Of a DNA stretch of 64,000 nt, positions 61,718 through 64,000 are shown piece after piece. The stretch is taken from positions 239,133 through 303,132 of the forward strand of contig NZ_JADNRN010000004.1 of the NCBI RefSeq assembly GCF_015595035.1. Reading direction: 5' to 3'. The notes under the pieces were generated by a model. The model worked only from the letters and a program-made list of their open reading frames with translations. It ran no database searches and was not told where the DNA came from. Source of the stretch: Marinibium conchae (lineage in GTDB: Bacteria; Pseudomonadota; Gammaproteobacteria; Enterobacterales; Alteromonadaceae). Each line of letters begins with the position of its first letter. Positions within the stretch are counted from its first letter, which is position 1. The position numbers were made by a program, and so were the translations under genes.

Positions 61718-61921
61718 ATGAAACAAGTAGACAGTAAATTATCGTTTTTAAAATCTGAAACAAATGATTTAATTGAAAAGTGTAGCGAATTAGGTGACGA
61801 AAGAATGGTGCAATTACTTTCCGAAGTTGCTGAGATGTTAGATATTGCCCATAGCACATTTTTAGGAAATGCACTCAGTTCAATTAGTAAAGTTGCAGCG
61901 CCTAAACACCGAAAAAACTAG
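61718..61921 (+). CDS. Small hypothetical protein (67 residues)
   Basis: Short helical protein, not recognised: charged, no membrane segment, predicted coiled-coil-like leucine spacing (LSFLKSETNDLIEKCSEL, then MVQLLSEVAEML) and a basic tail. GAG lies nine bases before the ATG. Isolated between two minus-strand genes; may be genuine but support is limited to open frame and ribosome-binding site. Confidence 0.5.
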   Translation: MKQVDSKLSFLKSETNDLIEKCSELGDERMVQLLSEVAEMLDIAHSTFLGNALSSISKVAAPKHRKN

Positions 61922-61956
61922 GCCCCCATTACGTAGGGCCCAGTAAATAGTAGGAT

Positions 61957-62820
61957 TTATCGAGTTCTGACTACTGTGATCTTTGCTGTAGGGTTATCCC
62001 AACGGTCACCCTCTGTTAATACTGAGCTTTCCAAACCTTCCATACTAGCATCACTAGCATTTGCGTTCGTAACAACACCTCTGTGGACATGTACAACATC
62101 AAAAAGGTCATCTCTAACTTCCGAGAATCCTGCTGCAGCACCACCGCCGCCAGCCGCTTGAGCAGCAGGTCCAGGCATAGTTGCCGCAGTTTCAGTATTT
62201 GCCTCTGTACCTGAATCCCAGCTGATCGTCATAAAGGACTTTGAGTCTCCTACTTCCATGTTTGAAATATCCATGGCATTTACTCCCGTAAACGCATCGT
62301 TAGTATCGACAAGCATGGTCAGGGCAGTCAGTCGCAAATTATCTGTGTCTAGTTTTGGTACAACCAATGTAGTTTCTTCACCTATACTTCTAGGCGCTGT
62401 TCCTGTACTCAGTTGTGCGTCGAGGAATGATGTGTCGGCCGTAGCCTCATCAATAAGCCCAGCTGCACTTCCGCCCTCGGCCAACATCTCTAGGGCAACA
62501 CTGGCAGTTTGACCAGCTTGGAAGGCATAGTAACCCGGCTCATGCGCGACAACAGACGCGGGAGAAAATGGCTGACCATAGGTCAAGTTAGTAATCGTAA
62601 CTGTGTAAACTGCTAAATTACCATTTTGACCGTTGTTTCCGTCGGCACCATCTTGACCATCAGCACCATCTTGCCCGTCGACACCGTCTTGGCCGTCAGC
62701 GCCGTCTTGTCCTGCAATCCCTTGTGGGCCTGCGGGTCCGGTAGCACCATCGTCGCCACAACCAGCTGCTAGAGCAACAAGTAGCGCCAATGTGCTTAGT
62801 TTTAATACTTTAGATAACAT
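61957..62820 (-). CDS. Spondin-domain lipoprotein with collagen-like repeat
   Basis: 287 residues. Lipoprotein signal with lipobox LAAGC (Cys21), then about fifteen Gly-X-Y triplets (25-69, e.g. GPAGPQG and repeated GQDGADG), a collagen-like stalk, then a spondin_N-type domain (about 70-287) with LTMLVDTNDAFTG, WDSGTE and VVHVHRG. Likely anchored in the outer membrane with the spondin domain held outwards on the stalk. Second gene of a two-gene unit, 15 bp after its paralogue. Spondin domains in bacteria are of unknown function; adhesion is inference. Confidence 0.87.
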   Translation of the reverse strand: MLSKVLKLSTLALLVALAAGCGDDGATGPAGPQGIAGQDGADGQDGVDGQDGADGQDGADGNNGQNGNLAVYTVTITNLTYGQPFSPASVVAHEPGYYAFQAGQTASVALEMLAEGGSAAGLIDEATADTSFLDAQLSTGTAPRSIGEETTLVVPKLDTDNLRLTALTMLVDTNDAFTGVNAMDISNMEVGDSKSFMTISWDSGTEANTETAATMPGPAAQAAGGGGAAAGFSEVRDDLFDVVHVHRGVVTNANASDASMEGLESSVLTEGDRWDNPTAKITVVRTR

Positions 62821-62835
62821 TGTGTATACCTCCGA

Positions 62836-63678
62836 TTATGCTGCTGGAACAACGATGGTGACTTTTGCAACAGGGTTTAACCAGCGATGAACTGAAGAAT
62901 CCAAATCACTTGTGCCCCCAGTTGCGCTTGAATCTCCTAAGGTATTTCTGTGAATATGTACTGGACCATCTGTTCCATCCACAACTTCTGTAGGGCTTGC
63001 TAGTTCATTGCCATCTTGGTCAAAGCCAACTGTTACTGCGACACCGGTGCCACCTGTTCCCATTGTTGGGGCAATTGGCGGTGCACCAGCACCAGCCACA
63101 CCCGGAACGCCATAACCGCCTAGCGCAGCGCCACCTTCTTCTGTAATGTCCGTACGAGTGCTGTTAAGTTCGTCATTCAACTCTGTACCCGCATCGTATG
63201 CATTAAGATAGTATGTATAGGTGCCGGGCTCTGTTGGAATGGTGATTGAGTCTAAACCTGCAAAAGCATCGTTCGTTGGAATTAACATCGTAAGCAATGA
63301 AAACAGTGGCTTATCCATAGTATCAAATGAGTATGTAAGCGTTGTTGAAGGCGCTAATAGACCACCAAAGCGGTGCCAAGTATTGCTGCCGTTGTCGGTA
63401 TCAACTGGACCTAGTGCCGCTTCAAAGTTCATACCTGTTGAATCGGGATTTTGAGCATCATCAATCACACCAGCTTCTGCTAACCATGCGAGAGCTGTAC
63501 TGGCTTCAGTACCCACTTCAAATGCATCAACGCTTGCATCGTGTGCAATGGCTAAACGTGGTGTCATATAGTTAGCATGAGTAAGGTTAGTGATACTCAG
63601 CTCAACCTCAACTGCTTGAGAATAACCAGATGCAGATAAACCGATGAATGCGGCAAGCGCCAATTTGTTGAATTTCAT
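62836..63678 (-). CDS. Secreted spondin-domain protein
   Basis: 280 residues with a signal peptide (about 1-22, ending YSQA) and a spondin_N-type domain over nearly the whole mature part. Shares with its neighbour the motifs LTMLIPTNDAFAG, YDAGTE, PVHIHRN and RWLNPVAKVTI; a Gly/Pro-rich loop (about 185-215) is inserted before the HIH motif. No collagen stalk and no lipobox, so it is probably free or bound to the partner. First gene of the pair; GAGGAAG Shine-Dalgarno upstream. Confidence 0.87.
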   Translation of the reverse strand: MKFNKLALAAFIGLSASGYSQAVEVELSITNLTHANYMTPRLAIAHDASVDAFEVGTEASTALAWLAEAGVIDDAQNPDSTGMNFEAALGPVDTDNGSNTWHRFGGLLAPSTTLTYSFDTMDKPLFSLLTMLIPTNDAFAGLDSITIPTEPGTYTYYLNAYDAGTELNDELNSTRTDITEEGGAALGGYGVPGVAGAGAPPIAPTMGTGGTGVAVTVGFDQDGNELASPTEVVDGTDGPVHIHRNTLGDSSATGGTSDLDSSVHRWLNPVAKVTIVVPAA

Positions 63679-63814
63679 ATTATATCTTCCTCGATATGTT
63701 AATTAGAGTGTTTGGACTACAAGGAATAATATAAATGGCAGTTCTAACTAAAGTGTCACAAAGATTTAACAAAACACAGACTATTGTATTCCTGTTAGCT
63801 CACGCTCATTAAAT

Positions 63815-63882
63815 ACACCGAACCGTCATACCGGCGTAGGCCGGTATCACACCGAAACGTCATGCCGGCGAAAGCCGGTATC
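63815..63882. repeat. Two tandem 34-bp units each holding a palindrome
   Basis: Units 63815-63848 and 63849-63882, same 34-base layout beginning ACACCGAA and holding a GC-rich inverted repeat (CCGGCG..GCCGG). The motif resembles short dispersed palindromic repeats (REP/ERIC-like, NEMIS-like) of proteobacteria. It lies between the spondin promoter and the rRNA operon end. Whether it is dispersed elsewhere in this genome cannot be seen from one window. Confidence 0.7.
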
Positions 63883-63896
63883 TCTTTTCTTCAGGC

Positions 63897-63925
63897 ATAA
63901 AAAAACCCGTCTCAAGGACGGGCTT
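63897..63925 (-). terminator. rRNA operon terminator
   Basis: Stem of 6 bp plus G-U (63905-63911 and 63917-63923, core CCCGTC/GACGGG) followed on the minus strand by a run of T, 26 bp after the 5S rRNA 3' end. Confidence 0.85.
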
Positions 63926-63950
63926 CTCTACCTGCTTGCGCAGTGAATGG

Positions 63951-64000
63951 GAGCCTGACGGTGTGCTACTCTCGCATGAGGAAACCTCACACTACCATCG
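63951..64000 (-). rRNA. rrf: 5S rRNA, 3' end (partial)
   Basis: About 50 nt of the 3' part of 5S rRNA on the minus strand: the conserved GATGGTAGTGTG and CATGCGAGAGTAG segments are recognisable, ending near CAGGCTC. The 5' part and the remainder of the rRNA operon lie beyond the window. Confidence 0.92.

Overview
The window is about 64 kb of chromosome from a marine gammaproteobacterium, probably of the Alteromonadales. The evidence is the E. coli-like core gene order (mla / kds-lpt-rpoN-ptsN-rapZ; arcB next to gltBD; mtnN-btuF; valS-holC-pepA / lptFG), combined with an alginate lyase and proteins carrying GlyGly-CTERM and PEP-CTERM-like tails. The genus is inference; no rRNA beyond 50 bases of 5S is present.

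Layout. 1-2598 (minus): mlaFEDC, the inner-membrane and periplasmic part of phospholipid transport, cut at mlaC. 3091-12735 (plus): a Ca/Na exchanger, kdsD-kdsC (Kdo synthesis), lptC-lptA-lptB (LPS export), rpoN, hpf, ptsN-rapZ-ptsO (nitrogen PTS) and mgtE. 12773-14384: an HTH regulator and an unknown gene. 14415-18883 (minus): an RND efflux pump with its adaptor, behind a promoter region holding a perfect 8-bp-arm palindrome and a CRP-type site. 19199-28587: a PEP-CTERM-like secreted protein, arcB (minus) and gltBD (plus). 28744-35246 (plus): a secreted protein with eleven 14-residue repeats, a DUF2726 gene behind a sigma-54-type promoter, mtnN, a CbiB-like membrane protein, btuF, a periplasmic rhodanese and an Mpv17-like membrane protein. 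35287-48330: tyrS, an M23 peptidase, an SRPBCC protein, a 2-hydroxyacid dehydrogenase, a sensor kinase with its receiver protein, a PL7 alginate lyase, a Cys-rich secreted protein, an Hpt-HD-GYP protein, an acyltransferase, rraB, a GlyGly-CTERM protein and an esterase. 48510-58528: a lipoprotein S9 peptidase, valS, holC and pepA (minus), lptFG (plus) and an RDD protein. 58727-64000: tRNA-Leu(CAA), a fatty acid hydroxylase-type desaturase overlapping a substrate-binding protein, a DUF2797 gene, two tandem spondin-domain genes, a 34-bp tandem repeat and the 3' end of 5S rRNA (minus).

How the genes work together. Envelope building dominates: Mla (phospholipids), Kdo synthesis, and both halves of the Lpt machine (lptCAB near 6 kb, lptFG near 57 kb). 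Nitrogen control is the second theme: rpoN, ptsN/ptsO, rapZ and glutamate synthase. No complete unknown multigene system such as a phage, defence island or CRISPR array is visible. The most unusual items are regulatory sites (sigma-54 promoter, four-unit 11-bp array, CRP site), proteins with altered key residues (ArcB, PL7 lyase, HD-GYP) and the spondin/collagen-like pair.
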